Shown: in pieces, positions 38,276 to 47,507 of the stretch
Numbering within the stretch: position 1 is the first letter of the stretch
Layout: every line of letters starts with the position of its first letter
Origin: an uncultured Trichococcus sp.
Lineage (GTDB): Bacteria > Bacillota > Bacilli > Lactobacillales > Aerococcaceae
Assembly (NCBI RefSeq): GCF_963667775.1
Contig: NZ_OY764015.1
Location: forward strand, 1,836,001-1,900,000
Reading direction: 5' to 3'
Length of the DNA: 64,000 bases
The notes under the pieces: model-generated
What the model saw: only the letters and a program-made list of their open reading frames with translations
Told to the model about the DNA's origin: nothing
Database searches by the model: none
Position numbers and translations under genes: made by a program

Positions 38276-38395
38276 AGTTGAACTCTGAATCCCAGAAATC
38301 TCCGCCTAAGCTGAAATACCCACCTCGACCAAAACCGGGTCGTGGTGGGTATTTCCTCTTAGTGCTCGATTTCTAGAGTGGGATTCATCGTATCC
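38276..38395. repeat. Extragenic palindrome family, copy 3 (next to groEL stop)
   Basis: Outer stem TGAATCCC (38286-38293)/GGGATTCA (38380-38387) and AGAAATC (38294-38300)/GATTTCT (38368-38374), with AGAGT as the bulge. CTAAG/CTTAG follows, then an inner stem GAAATACCCAC/GTGGGTATTTC (38313-38323 and 38345-38355) extended by TCGAC/GTCG. The right edge TCATCGTATCC ends only 3 bases before the groEL stop codon at 38399-38401. Confidence 0.88.
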
Positions 38396-38398
38396 TGA

Positions 38399-40012
<1,614 letters not shown>

Positions 40013-40040
40013 TTATCGATTCACCTCATGAATTATATTT

Positions 40041-40325
40041 TTAGTCCAGAATTGCTACGATGTCGCTTTCTTTGATCACTAAGTATTCTGTTCCCGCGTA
40101 TTTAACTTCTGTGCCTGCATATTTTTCGAAAAGGACAGTATCCCCTGCCTTAACGGTCATTTCGATGGTTACGCCGTTATCCGTCACGCGTCCCGCGCCC
40201 ACAGCAATAACGGTGCCGGTTTGGGATTTTTCTTTAGCGGATGACGGTAATACGATGCCGCCTACAGATTTTTCCTCTTCTTTGGCAACTTCTACAATAA
40301 CACGGTTTCCTAATGGTTTTAACAA
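40041..40325 (-). CDS. groES: Co-chaperonin GroES
   Basis: Small lid subunit of the chaperonin, 94 residues. It begins [27 protein letters not shown], which includes the mobile loop, and holds the YAGTEVKY segment near the C-terminus. GGAGG lies 8 bases upstream of the ATG. It is the first gene of the groESL operon, directly behind CIRCE. Confidence 0.98.
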   Translation of the reverse strand: MLKPLGNRVIVEVAKEEEKSVGGIVLPSSAKEKSQTGTVIAVGAGRVTDNGVTIEMTVKAGDTVLFEKYAGTEVKYAGTEYLVIKESDIVAILD

Positions 40326-40352
40326 GATGATCCCTCCAAAAATAAGTTCATT

Positions 40353-40379
40353 TTAGCACTCATCAACTTAGAGTGCTAA
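40353..40379. promoter_or_regulatory. CIRCE operator (HrcA site)
   Basis: TTAGCACTC (40353-40361), nine bases, GAGTGCTAA (40371-40379): a perfect match to the consensus inverted repeat bound by the heat-shock repressor HrcA. It lies between the groES start and its promoter, so groESL is HrcA-controlled. hrcA itself is outside the window. Confidence 0.98.
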
Positions 40380-40390
40380 GTTACATTTCT

Positions 40391-40419
40391 ATATTAATCA
40401 ATCTCCAATTAATTTGCAA
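40391..40419 (-). promoter_or_regulatory. groESL promoter
   Basis: TTGCAA (40414-40419), 17 bases, TAATAT (40391-40396) on the minus strand, located just upstream of CIRCE. This is the expected vegetative promoter layout of HrcA-regulated operons. Confidence 0.75.
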
Positions 40420-40462
40420 GAGGGAAGCCGATTTTTTCTGATTCTATTTTTTTGCGCTACTA

Positions 40463-40471
40463 TGCTATACT
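40463..40471 (+). promoter_or_regulatory. Extended -10 promoter for the CPBP protease gene
   Basis: TGC followed by TATACT (40466-40471) lies 46 bases upstream of the start at 40517. The -35 is poor. It is divergent to the groESL promoter. Confidence 0.5.
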
Positions 40472-40516
40472 GTTTATCAAGTGTAAAACGTCAGTTCTCT
40501 CAGAAAGGTACTATAT

Positions 40517-41194
40517 ATGAATAAAAAAATACGTCCCAGATTAACGTTGGCCATTCAGATCATCCTCATCTATCTCGCTTCTCAGCTTCTGCCGGTTTTC
40601 ATGCTTTTTATCATTCCGGAAGCAGATCGCATCGCGGCTGCCATGAATCTCTCGCTATTCTTCGCTTTCCTCGGAACTGCCCTTATGGTAGCATGGAATA
40701 GCAGAAAAAAATGGACACCACAAAACAGTCTTACGGATCAATCGGCTGCCCCAATCGGCAAAACGCTCGCGACCGGATTCTTCGGTTTCATCGGAGCAAT
40801 CCTGATTCAGATAATCGCAATGAATGTGGAGTATCTTGTGTTCAGGATGCCCGTCATTTCCGAAAATACGGAAGTGTTGCTGGACTTGACAAACCGCTAC
40901 CCGTTCTTTATTTTTAACATTATCATCTTTGCGCCTGTGATGGAAGAATTTGTATTCCGTAAAGCGATTGTCACACATCTGGTCGACGCAATCGGGATGG
41001 TCGGAGCTGCCACTATCAGCGCTTTGCTTTTTGCTTTTGCGCATAATGATGGGCACTATTTGGTTTACGGCTCTCTGGGACTATGGTTTTCTTTCCTTTA
41101 TTACAGGACAAGAAACATAGCCACTCCGATGATTGCGCATGCGTTGATGAATGCCATGTCCGCTTTGCCGGTCCTGTCCCAACTCATTTCGTAA
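40517..41194 (+). CDS. CPBP family intramembrane glutamic endopeptidase (YdiL-like)
   Basis: Membrane protease-like protein of 225 residues with about seven helices. The CPBP motifs are VMEEFVFRKAI (paired Glu and Arg), FAFAHNDGH and HALMNAMSALP (conserved His). Such proteins process prenylated substrates in eukaryotes; bacterial members are linked to bacteriocin immunity and cell-envelope processes, with no fixed substrate here. In Bacillus subtilis ydiL lies next to groESL in the same arrangement, so the context is conserved. Confidence 0.88.
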   Translation: MNKKIRPRLTLAIQIILIYLASQLLPVFMLFIIPEADRIAAAMNLSLFFAFLGTALMVAWNSRKKWTPQNSLTDQSAAPIGKTLATGFFGFIGAILIQIIAMNVEYLVFRMPVISENTEVLLDLTNRYPFFIFNIIIFAPVMEEFVFRKAIVTHLVDAIGMVGAATISALLFAFAHNDGHYLVYGSLGLWFSFLYYRTRNIATPMIAHALMNAMSALPVLSQLIS

Positions 41195-41235
41195 GGCACG
41201 TGAAGTCCGCTATTTAGGAAAAAGAAAGGAATAAC

Positions 41236-41442
41236 ATGACTTTAAAAAATCTATTAATTCAAGTAATCATCCGCTTCGTTTTCGCAATCCTCTTCATCTC
41301 GCTGGCAGTCGATGCCGTGAATACGGCAGGCTGGGGCTTCATGGCCTTCATCAGTGTGCTGTTCGCAACAAGCGATGTCGTGAAAGGCGTACGCATGTTC
41401 AATGCCTACCTGAAGATCAAAGACAGCATCGATAAAAACTAA
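41236..41442 (+). CDS. DUF4305 family small membrane protein (YdiK-like)
   Basis: A 68-residue protein with two hydrophobic helices (about 8-28 and 31-48), matching YdiK of Bacillus in size, composition and position between rex and ydiL. No function is known. AAAGGA stands upstream of the ATG at 41236. It ends the plus-strand pair and is followed by a terminator that also serves rex. Confidence 0.8.
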   Translation: MTLKNLLIQVIIRFVFAILFISLAVDAVNTAGWGFMAFISVLFATSDVVKGVRMFNAYLKIKDSIDKN

Positions 41443-41447
41443 GAAAA

Positions 41448-41513
41448 GCTGAACGGATTCGTTCAGCTCTGAATATGGAAAAAGAAGGATGAGGCCGCCT
41501 CATCCTTCTTTTT
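41448..41513. terminator. Convergent terminators of ydiK-like gene and rex
   Basis: A first hairpin AGCTGAAC/GTTCAGCT (41448-41468) is followed by a near-perfect palindrome AAAAAGAAGGATGAGG with its complement (41479-41513), A-rich on one side and T-rich on the other, so it works for both converging genes. Confidence 0.92.
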
Positions 41514-41544
41514 GCGTTTTCTTATCATCCGCTATCGGCTTTTT

Positions 41545-42177
41545 TCAACCGATATCATTGTCCAGGAAATAGATCAATGTCTGCAACTCATTCGTCAAGT
41601 CCACATTCTGAACCCGGACATTTTCCGGAACGGAAAGACGGATCGGGGTAAAGTTCATGATGCCGCGAACGCCCGCCTCGGTCAAACGGTTGGTGGCATC
41701 TTGCGCCACTTCTTGGGGAACAGTCAGAATGGCTACATCAATCTGTTGGATGCGTAATTGCTCCACCATATCCGACATCGGGTACACCGGTACACCGCTA
41801 AGGATTTTGCCGACAATGTCTTCATTGACATCAAATGCGGCACTGATGCGCACATTATTGCTTACATGGAAATTGTAGTTCAACAAGGCATGACCCAAAT
41901 TACCCACACCGATCAAAGCAACATTCGTCAGACGGTCCTGGTTCAGGGTTTTGCTGAAGAAATCCAACAAATACTCGACATCATAGCCATAACCTCTTTT
42001 ACCTAGTGCGCCAAAATATGAAAAATCCCTGCGGATAGTTGCACTGTCCACTTTTACTGCTTCACTCAATTCAGTGGATGAAACACGTTTTTTACCAGCG
42101 TTGTGCAAAAAGCGCAAATAGCGGTGGTAAATCGGCAACCTCCTTGCCGTGGCTTTTGGAATATCATTCGTCGACAT
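41545..42177 (-). CDS. rex: Redox-sensing transcriptional repressor Rex
   Basis: NADH/NAD ratio sensor that represses fermentation and respiratory genes when NAD is high. The N-terminal winged helix ([39 protein letters not shown]) and the C-terminal Rossmann fold with the dinucleotide loop [10 protein letters not shown] are present in 210 residues. [12 protein letters not shown] is diagnostic. The start is the ATG at 42175-42177 with GAGGAG 5 bases away; an upstream in-frame ATG is not better. Rex often controls its own promoter. Confidence 0.97.
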   Translation of the reverse strand: MSTNDIPKATARRLPIYHRYLRFLHNAGKKRVSSTELSEAVKVDSATIRRDFSYFGALGKRGYGYDVEYLLDFFSKTLNQDRLTNVALIGVGNLGHALLNYNFHVSNNVRISAAFDVNEDIVGKILSGVPVYPMSDMVEQLRIQQIDVAILTVPQEVAQDATNRLTEAGVRGIMNFTPIRLSVPENVRVQNVDLTNELQTLIYFLDNDIG

Positions 42178-42288
42178 TATTTCTCCTCTTCTTTCCTCAT
42201 TCATTTCGTACCTCATATTGTTTGTGCGATTCGGACAAACTTAAAAAAAAGTATGTTCCCATACTTAAGCTCTCATTTCATACTGACT

Positions 42289-42309
42289 ATTATATCATCT
42301 GATTGTGAA
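42289..42309 (-). promoter_or_regulatory. rex promoter region with a Rex-like half-site
   Basis: A minus-strand TATAAT (42289-42294) is flanked upstream by TTGTGAA (42303-42309, plus strand), half of the Rex consensus TTGTGAANNNNTTCACAA. Further TTGTGAA or TGTGAAA segments occur at about 42340 and 42366. No full palindrome is visible. Autoregulation is an inference. Confidence 0.4.
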
Positions 42310-42527
42310 AAATCTACTAATTTGTTCGAAACTGGACTTGATTGTGAAGCCTTTTTTGAACGATATGTGAAACACAATACTAATCGTAAGCGGAGTCACC
42401 GTTATTTTTCACATGTCCAAACTCGTGAATATAGCCATAACTTTGCTTGTCCCTACCGAATCAGTACTTGCTGTGATAAAATGGAAAGGATAAATGCCAG
42501 CATTTGCTTAGAAAGAGGACACTACAC

Positions 42528-44483
42528 ATGATTTTACTGCAAGGACAAAATTTGGCGCGCCTTTTTGGGGCGACCGTCTTATTCGACAATATTCAAATTA
42601 CCGTACAAGACCATTCGCGCATTGCGCTTGTCGGCCGAAACGGAGCAGGCAAATCAACCCTGCTGAAGATTTTGGCCGGCATCGAAGCGACGGATGCCGG
42701 CTCTGTTTCCAAAAGCAAGGATGTTACGATCGGCTACTTGGATCAGCATAGCGCGGTCGATTCCTCCAACACGATTTGGCAGGAAATGTTGACCATCTTT
42801 GCCCCGCTCATCCAATTAAGTAAGGAAGCTGAGCAAGCCGCCGTCGCTTTGGGGGACCCGGACCTGCTCGAGGATGAAGAAGCCTACCAAAAAGCGCTGG
42901 AACGCTATGACCATCTTCAGCACACCTTGCATGAAAAGAACGCGTACGGCTATGAATCCGAGATCCGCTCGGTGCTGCACGGGTTCCAGTTCTACGAAGA
43001 AGATTACGATCGCCCGATTTCCCAATTATCCGGCGGCCAGAAAACAAGGCTCGCTTTGGCCAAAATCCTGCTGGAGAAGAACGATCTGCTGATTTTGGAT
43101 GAGCCTACCAACCATCTGGACATCGACACGTTGGCTTGGCTTGAAAATTATCTGATCGGTTACAACGGCTCGCTTTTGATCGTTTCCCATGACCGCTATT
43201 TCCTGGATAAAGTCGCCACTGAAGTCTATGAAATCAGCCGCCACAAAATCCAACATTACAAAGGCAACTATTCCTATTATTTGACCGAAAAAGCTGCCCG
43301 CCTGGAACAGGAATTGAAAGCATACGAGAAGCAACAGGATGAAATCTCCAAATTGGAGGATTATGTCGCCCGTAATCTGGCGCGCGCCTCCACTACCAAG
43401 ATGGCACAAAGTCGCCGCAAACGCCTTGAAAAAATGGACCGGATGGACAAGCCGAAAGGTGATGAACGGTCTGCACGCTTCTCCTTCGAGATCGCAAAAG
43501 AGAGCGGAAACGTCGTCTTGACCCTTGAAAACGGGGCTGTCGGCTATGCCGATACGATCTTGGCTGACCCGATCAATCTTGATATCCGCAAACAGCAGGC
43601 GATCGCGATTGTTGGGCCGAACGGGATCGGTAAGTCCACTTTACTGAAGTCGATCATTTCCGAGATTCCGCTTCTGAAAGGCAGCGTCCAGCTCGGCGCC
43701 AATGTGGATCTCGGTTACTATGACCAAGAATTGGGCAACCTTTCCAAAAACAAAAGCGTTCTCGCCGAAATCTGGGATCTTCATCCTACGTTGAACGAAA
43801 AAGATGTGCGCAGTATTCTGGGGAGCTTCCTGTTCTCCGGCGCAGATGTCGAGAAAACGATTCCGGCATTGAGCGGCGGCGAAAAAGCACGGCTTTCACT
43901 CTGCAAATTGGCATTGGACCAAAAGAACTTCCTAGTCCTCGATGAACCCACGAACCATTTGGACATCGACAGCAAGGAAGTGCTCGAAAATGCCTTAATC
44001 GATTATGATGGCACCCTTCTTTTCGTTTCCCACGACCGTTATTTCATCAACCGGATCGCGACGAGCATTGTCGAACTCTCCGCTGAGGGCAGCAAATTGT
44101 ATCTCGGTGACTACGATTACTATATTGAAAAGAAACAACAGGAAGCGGCTCTGGCAGCTTTGCAGCAGGCCGAAAACGCCATGGAAACAAACACTGCCGT
44201 CGAGCCTCTTTCGAAAGCCAAAGGGGATTATGTTTCCTCCAAGGAAAAGCTGAAATTGGAAAGAAAACTGGCACGGCAAGTCGAGGCTTTGGAGAATGAA
44301 TTGGCGACCGTCGAGGAGGCCATCGCTGCAATCGAACTGCAATTGACGGAACCTGAAGTCTATGGTGATCATGAAAAAGTCCAACAGTTCAACCAGCAGT
44401 TGCTCGCACTTCAGGCGCGGCAGGATGAACTGATGCAGGATTGGGAAGAACAGACAACTGCGCTGGAGGAACTGAGCGAATAG
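42528..44483 (+). CDS. ABC-F family ATPase (YdiF-like)
   Basis: Soluble twin-ATPase of the ABC-F class, 651 residues, no membrane helices. Two ABC domains each have Walker A (GRNGAGKST and GPNGIGKST), signature (LSGGQKTRLALAK and LSGGEKARLSLCK) and Walker B (LILDEPTNHLD and LVLDEPTNHLD). A charged linker of about 80 residues between them and a coiled-coil C-terminus (EKLKLERKLARQVEALENEL) resemble YdiF/Uup. ABC-F proteins act on the ribosome; some protect it from antibiotics, but this housekeeping-like member is more likely a translation factor. The open frame begins earlier, and the ATG at 42528 has AGAGGA upstream. Confidence 0.92.
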   Translation: MILLQGQNLARLFGATVLFDNIQITVQDHSRIALVGRNGAGKSTLLKILAGIEATDAGSVSKSKDVTIGYLDQHSAVDSSNTIWQEMLTIFAPLIQLSKEAEQAAVALGDPDLLEDEEAYQKALERYDHLQHTLHEKNAYGYESEIRSVLHGFQFYEEDYDRPISQLSGGQKTRLALAKILLEKNDLLILDEPTNHLDIDTLAWLENYLIGYNGSLLIVSHDRYFLDKVATEVYEISRHKIQHYKGNYSYYLTEKAARLEQELKAYEKQQDEISKLEDYVARNLARASTTKMAQSRRKRLEKMDRMDKPKGDERSARFSFEIAKESGNVVLTLENGAVGYADTILADPINLDIRKQQAIAIVGPNGIGKSTLLKSIISEIPLLKGSVQLGANVDLGYYDQELGNLSKNKSVLAEIWDLHPTLNEKDVRSILGSFLFSGADVEKTIPALSGGEKARLSLCKLALDQKNFLVLDEPTNHLDIDSKEVLENALIDYDGTLLFVSHDRYFINRIATSIVELSAEGSKLYLGDYDYYIEKKQQEAALAALQQAENAMETNTAVEPLSKAKGDYVSSKEKLKLERKLARQVEALENELATVEEAIAAIELQLTEPEVYGDHEKVQQFNQQLLALQARQDELMQDWEEQTTALEELSE

Positions 44484-44496
44484 TGAAGCCGATAAG

Positions 44497-44517
44497 CGTT
44501 TCCTGTCTTAGTTGAGC
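44497..44517. repeat. Possible relic of the extragenic palindrome edge
   Basis: TTTCCTGTCTTAGTTGAGC here resembles the unit junction ATCCTGTTTTAGTTGAAC found at 38266-38283. It lies 14 bases past the ABC-F stop codon, as the palindromes do behind other stops. No stem can be traced, so the similarity could be chance. Confidence 0.3.
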
Positions 44518-44583
44518 AATGCCGGAACTTTTGTTAAGTTGCACTGGAACAAGTACGCACAATATGAATATGGAGGTACGAAT

Positions 44584-45240
44584 ATGTTGGAAGCCGTTTT
44601 ATTTGATATGGATGGTGTCATCATCGATACGGAACCGTTCTTTTTGCGATCAGAAAGTATGTTATTGAAGGAATTTGGAGTGGACACCGAGCTGGAGTAC
44701 CATTTCCGCTATCAAGGAACGACACATGAGTATATGTGGGAAACAATGAAAAATGAATTTAATCTGGATGCCCCGGTCGGAGAATTGGTGGAGCGGGCGA
44801 ACGTCATCCGGAACCGCTTGATGGAAGAAGATGGCCTGCAGCCGATACCGGGCGTGATTCCCTTCATTGCACGTCTGCATGAAGCCGGTGTTCCTCTAGC
44901 GATCGCCTCCTCCTCTCCGTTGACGGATATCCATAAGGCTGTACAAGCATTGGACATCGAAAAATATTTCAGCTATTTTGTTTCGGGAGAGAGCGTTGCG
45001 CACTCCAAGCCCGCACCCGATATCTTCCTGGATGCCGCTGAAAACCTGAAAGCAAACCCGAAAAACTGCGTCGTCATTGAGGACTCCCGAAACGGGGTTG
45101 CATCTGCACATGCGGCCGGCTGCAAATGCATCGGTTTCCGCAATCTGGCGTTCCCGCCGCAGGATTTATCTTTGGCAACCGTCATCGTCACCGATTTCTC
45201 GGATCTCGATGCTGATTACTGCAAGGCGCTGATCGATTAA
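44584..45240 (+). CDS. HAD-superfamily hydrolase, beta-phosphoglucomutase-like
   Basis: Haloacid dehalogenase-type phosphatase or mutase of 218 residues. Motif I is FDMDGVIIDTEP (nucleophile Asp near residue 9), motif II ASSSPL, motif III Lys in AHSKPAPDIF and motif IV VIEDSRNGV. Cap type and length are those of the PGMB/YhcW group. Substrate cannot be told: sugar phosphates are common. GGAGG lies 8 bases before the ATG at 44584. It follows the ABC-F gene at 100 bases and may be cotranscribed with it. Confidence 0.88.
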   Translation: MLEAVLFDMDGVIIDTEPFFLRSESMLLKEFGVDTELEYHFRYQGTTHEYMWETMKNEFNLDAPVGELVERANVIRNRLMEEDGLQPIPGVIPFIARLHEAGVPLAIASSSPLTDIHKAVQALDIEKYFSYFVSGESVAHSKPAPDIFLDAAENLKANPKNCVVIEDSRNGVASAHAAGCKCIGFRNLAFPPQDLSLATVIVTDFSDLDADYCKALID

Positions 45241-45249
45241 AAAGCACAA

Positions 45250-45291
45250 ACGAAGAAGGGGTTGCCTCCAGGAGGCAGCCCCTTCTTCGTT
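45250..45291. terminator. Terminator after the HAD gene
   Basis: A strong stem ACGAAGAAGGGG(T)TGCC with its complement and a small loop (45250-45291). The tail is AT-rich but short, so it may act for both this gene and the converging tsaD transcript. Confidence 0.75.
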
Positions 45292-45298
45292 CATTAAT

Positions 45299-45365
45299 AT
45301 TTTATGCATCCAAAATGATGGCTAGCTTCACAGGTTAGCCCTTTGGAAATTTAGGGCCAAACGAA
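45299..45365 (-). repeat. 3' element shared with 30735-30800
   Basis: On the minus strand GCTAGCCATCATTTTGGAT, followed by an AT-rich stretch, matches the sequence at 30752-30770 (GCTAGCCATCATTTGGGAT) with one mismatch, and flanking bases also align. Both lie after a minus-strand gene and in front of a hairpin. It could be a small mobile or regulatory repeat. Confidence 0.5.
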
Positions 45366-45383
45366 CCCGTTCCGCTTTTCTTT

Positions 45384-46406
45384 TTATTCTCCCAGCACCA
45401 ATCCGGGATGTGCATTCAGATCGTATCCGGCAAAATGTTTTTGTCGGTATTCGGTGTAGGCTGCAGCCCCGATCATCGCCGCATTATCCCCGCAAAGCGA
45501 CAACGGCGGAATGACGACCTCGACTTCGGGAAGCTCCAATGCCATTTTTTCCGATAAAGCTTCACGCAAGCCTCTGTTGGCGGCGACTCCGCCAGCCAGC
45601 AGCAGCTGCTTGATGTTCTTTTCCTTGGCTGCGCGCAACGTCTTATGCACCAGAACCTCGACGACACTCGCCTGGAAACTGGCGGCCAAATCATAGGGAT
45701 TGATGTCATCGCCTTTTTGGCGCGCATTGTGGACGGTATTGATGACAGAACTTTTCAATCCGCTGAAGCTGAAATCGTAATTGTCTTCCTTGATCATAGC
45801 ACGCGGAAAATGCATCGTTTCCTTACCTTCATGAGCCATTTCATCCATTTTCTTTCCACCAGGATAAGGCAAGCCCAAAATGCGTCCGATTTTGTCGTAA
45901 GCTTCCCCCGCGGCATCATCCCGCGTTTCGCCGATGATCTCAAAAGATCCGTCCTTTTCCATATACACCAATTCCGTATGCCCTCCGCTGACGACCAGGG
46001 ACAGCAATGGGTAGCGCATCGGCGTCACCAACTGGTTCGCATAAATATGGCCGGCCATATGATTGACGGGAATGAGCGGTTTCTGATGCGCAAAAGCCAG
46101 AGCTTTCGCCGCACTGACGCCGATCAGCAAAGACCCTACCAAGCCCGGACCATGCGTTACCGCAACAGCATCAATGGCATCGAAAGTGACTTTGGCCTCA
46201 TTCAGTGCGGCTTCCACGATTTGAGTGATCTGTTCGACATGATGACGGCTCGCCACTTCCGGCACGACCCCGCCAAAGCGCATATGGCTTTTGATCTGGG
46301 AAGCGACAACATTCGAAAGGACCATATTTCCGTTTTTCACCACAGCTACACTCGTTTCATCACAACTGCTCTCAATCGCGAGTATCGTCACATCTGTTTC
46401 CGTCAT
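45384..46406 (-). CDS. tsaD: tRNA N6-adenosine threonylcarbamoyltransferase TsaD
   Basis: Transfers the threonylcarbamoyl group to adenosine 37 of tRNAs that read ANN codons. The Kae1 family signatures are [12 protein letters not shown] at the N-terminus, [24 protein letters not shown] (metal-binding His residues), VSGGHTEL and the C-terminal CGDNAAMIG. The 340 residues are typical. Its ATG shares bases with the stop of the upstream acetyltransferase gene, so the four genes tsaB-GNAT-GNAT-tsaD form one translationally linked operon. Confidence 0.97.
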   Translation of the reverse strand: MTETDVTILAIESSCDETSVAVVKNGNMVLSNVVASQIKSHMRFGGVVPEVASRHHVEQITQIVEAALNEAKVTFDAIDAVAVTHGPGLVGSLLIGVSAAKALAFAHQKPLIPVNHMAGHIYANQLVTPMRYPLLSLVVSGGHTELVYMEKDGSFEIIGETRDDAAGEAYDKIGRILGLPYPGGKKMDEMAHEGKETMHFPRAMIKEDNYDFSFSGLKSSVINTVHNARQKGDDINPYDLAASFQASVVEVLVHKTLRAAKEKNIKQLLLAGGVAANRGLREALSEKMALELPEVEVVIPPLSLCGDNAAMIGAAAYTEYRQKHFAGYDLNAHPGLVLGE

Positions 46407-46906
46407 CAGCCTTCCGCCTCCTCTTCATTTTCCGATGTCAGCGCCAATTCCATGATGTAGGCATCCTCGATCGGATTCTGGTAATACTCTTTTCTCCGGA
46501 ATATTTCCGTAAAGCCTATTTTTTTATACAGGTTATAGGCAACTTCGTTAGAGACACGGACTTCAAGCCAAAGACGCTCCATGCCCTTAGTTTGTAGCAC
46601 AGCAATCATCTCCTGCAACAATTTTGTTCCGATGCCTTTCCCTTGCTGATCAGGCGCTACCGCAAAATTATTGACCGATGCCTCATCGACAACCGCCATG
46701 CAGCAAATATAGCCAACCAATTTATTTTCTTCCATGAAGCCTGCATAAAGGGAATGTTTGTCCTTCAATTCAGATAGGAACGAGGAGGCTTTCCAACTGG
46801 AATGCCCCTCATTGGCCAGCAATGTAAGTTCGTACAAAGCCTGTGCATGTTGCTCCAACTTGCCTGCGTCCGCCTTCAGGTCGCAGATTTCAAACGTGCG
46901 TTGCAT
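46406..46906 (-). CDS. rimI: Ribosomal protein S18 alanine N-acetyltransferase (RimI)
   Basis: GNAT acetyltransferase of 166 residues. The acetyl-CoA loop appears as [15 protein letters not shown], followed by [19 protein letters not shown] and the [12 protein letters not shown] tail that RimI proteins share. The start is the ATG at 46904-46906 (AAGGAAG about 7 bases away); an ATG two codons upstream is too close to the ribosome site. RimI commonly sits between tsaB and tsaD, as here. Two GNAT genes stand in a row; this one is the better RimI match. Confidence 0.88.
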   Translation of the reverse strand: MQRTFEICDLKADAGKLEQHAQALYELTLLANEGHSSWKASSFLSELKDKHSLYAGFMEENKLVGYICCMAVVDEASVNNFAVAPDQQGKGIGTKLLQEMIAVLQTKGMERLWLEVRVSNEVAYNLYKKIGFTEIFRRKEYYQNPIEDAYIMELALTSENEEEAEG

Positions 46907-47507
46907 GAACATCTTCCTTTTCTTCCAATTGTTTTCCCGCTAAGGGCCATACCATCTCTAAAGCGTCTTCACCATCGCCGTGATAATAGTGCTGCTTGAC
47001 CCGCTCCGGCAGAAAACCCATTTTCGCGTACAAGGCCTTCGCTCTGTGGTTCGAAATCCGCACTTCCAGGCTGATGCTGGTGGCTCCTTTTTCATCCGCA
47101 AAACCTTCCAAAACCCGCAATAACAAAGTCGCCGCCCCGATCTGCTGAAATTCGGGCACAACCGCCACATTAGTGATATGGATATCTTTGCCATCCAATC
47201 TGGCACCCAAAAAAGCAATGGGCGAATGCCCTTCATACAACACGTAATACAGCGACTTGGGATTGTGCAGCATATCATTCTCCAATGCCGTCCTTCCCCA
47301 AGGGGTCGCGCCATCATAGCTCATCCGCTCGATATAGAGAATATCGGGAATATGCTGTTTCCTGCCGACGATCAATCTGACTGGCAGCTGATTACGCAGC
47401 AGATAGGTTTCCTCATCGGAGCGAACGCTCTTTGAAAGGAAGTTAGCCAGAACATCAGCCTGAATTTCCTTGCAAACGGATTTAAATCGATGAATCCACT
47501 CTTTCAA
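46890..47507 (-). CDS. GNAT family acetyltransferase beside TsaB
   Basis: Second acetyltransferase of the tsa operon, about 205 residues. The GNAT core shows VAVVPEFQQIGAATLLLRVLE and SLEVRISNHRAKALYAKMGF, with YHGDGEDALEMVWPL at the end, all RimI-like. It has an extra N-terminal region of about 50 residues not usual in RimI. The start is a TTG at 47505-47507, inside the end of tsaB, with GGAAG upstream; no better start is visible. It overlaps both neighbours. It may be a RimI paralogue with a different substrate; the target is unknown. Confidence 0.8.
   Translation of the reverse strand: MKEWIHRFKSVCKEIQADVLANFLSKSVRSDEETYLLRNQLPVRLIVGRKQHIPDILYIERMSYDGATPWGRTALENDMLHNPKSLYYVLYEGHSPIAFLGARLDGKDIHITNVAVVPEFQQIGAATLLLRVLEGFADEKGATSISLEVRISNHRAKALYAKMGFLPERVKQHYYHGDGEDALEMVWPLAGKQLEEKEDVHATHV

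Noticed and set aside
38276-38283. Integron attC site: AGTTGAAC contains GTTRRRY
   Set aside because: The paired RYYYAAC box is missing in every copy, no integrase gene is seen and no gene cassettes lie between units.
37976-38395. CRISPR array reading of the palindromes
   Set aside because: Units are about 120 bases with internal long hairpins; there are no 25-40 bp identical repeats with even-sized spacers and no cas genes.
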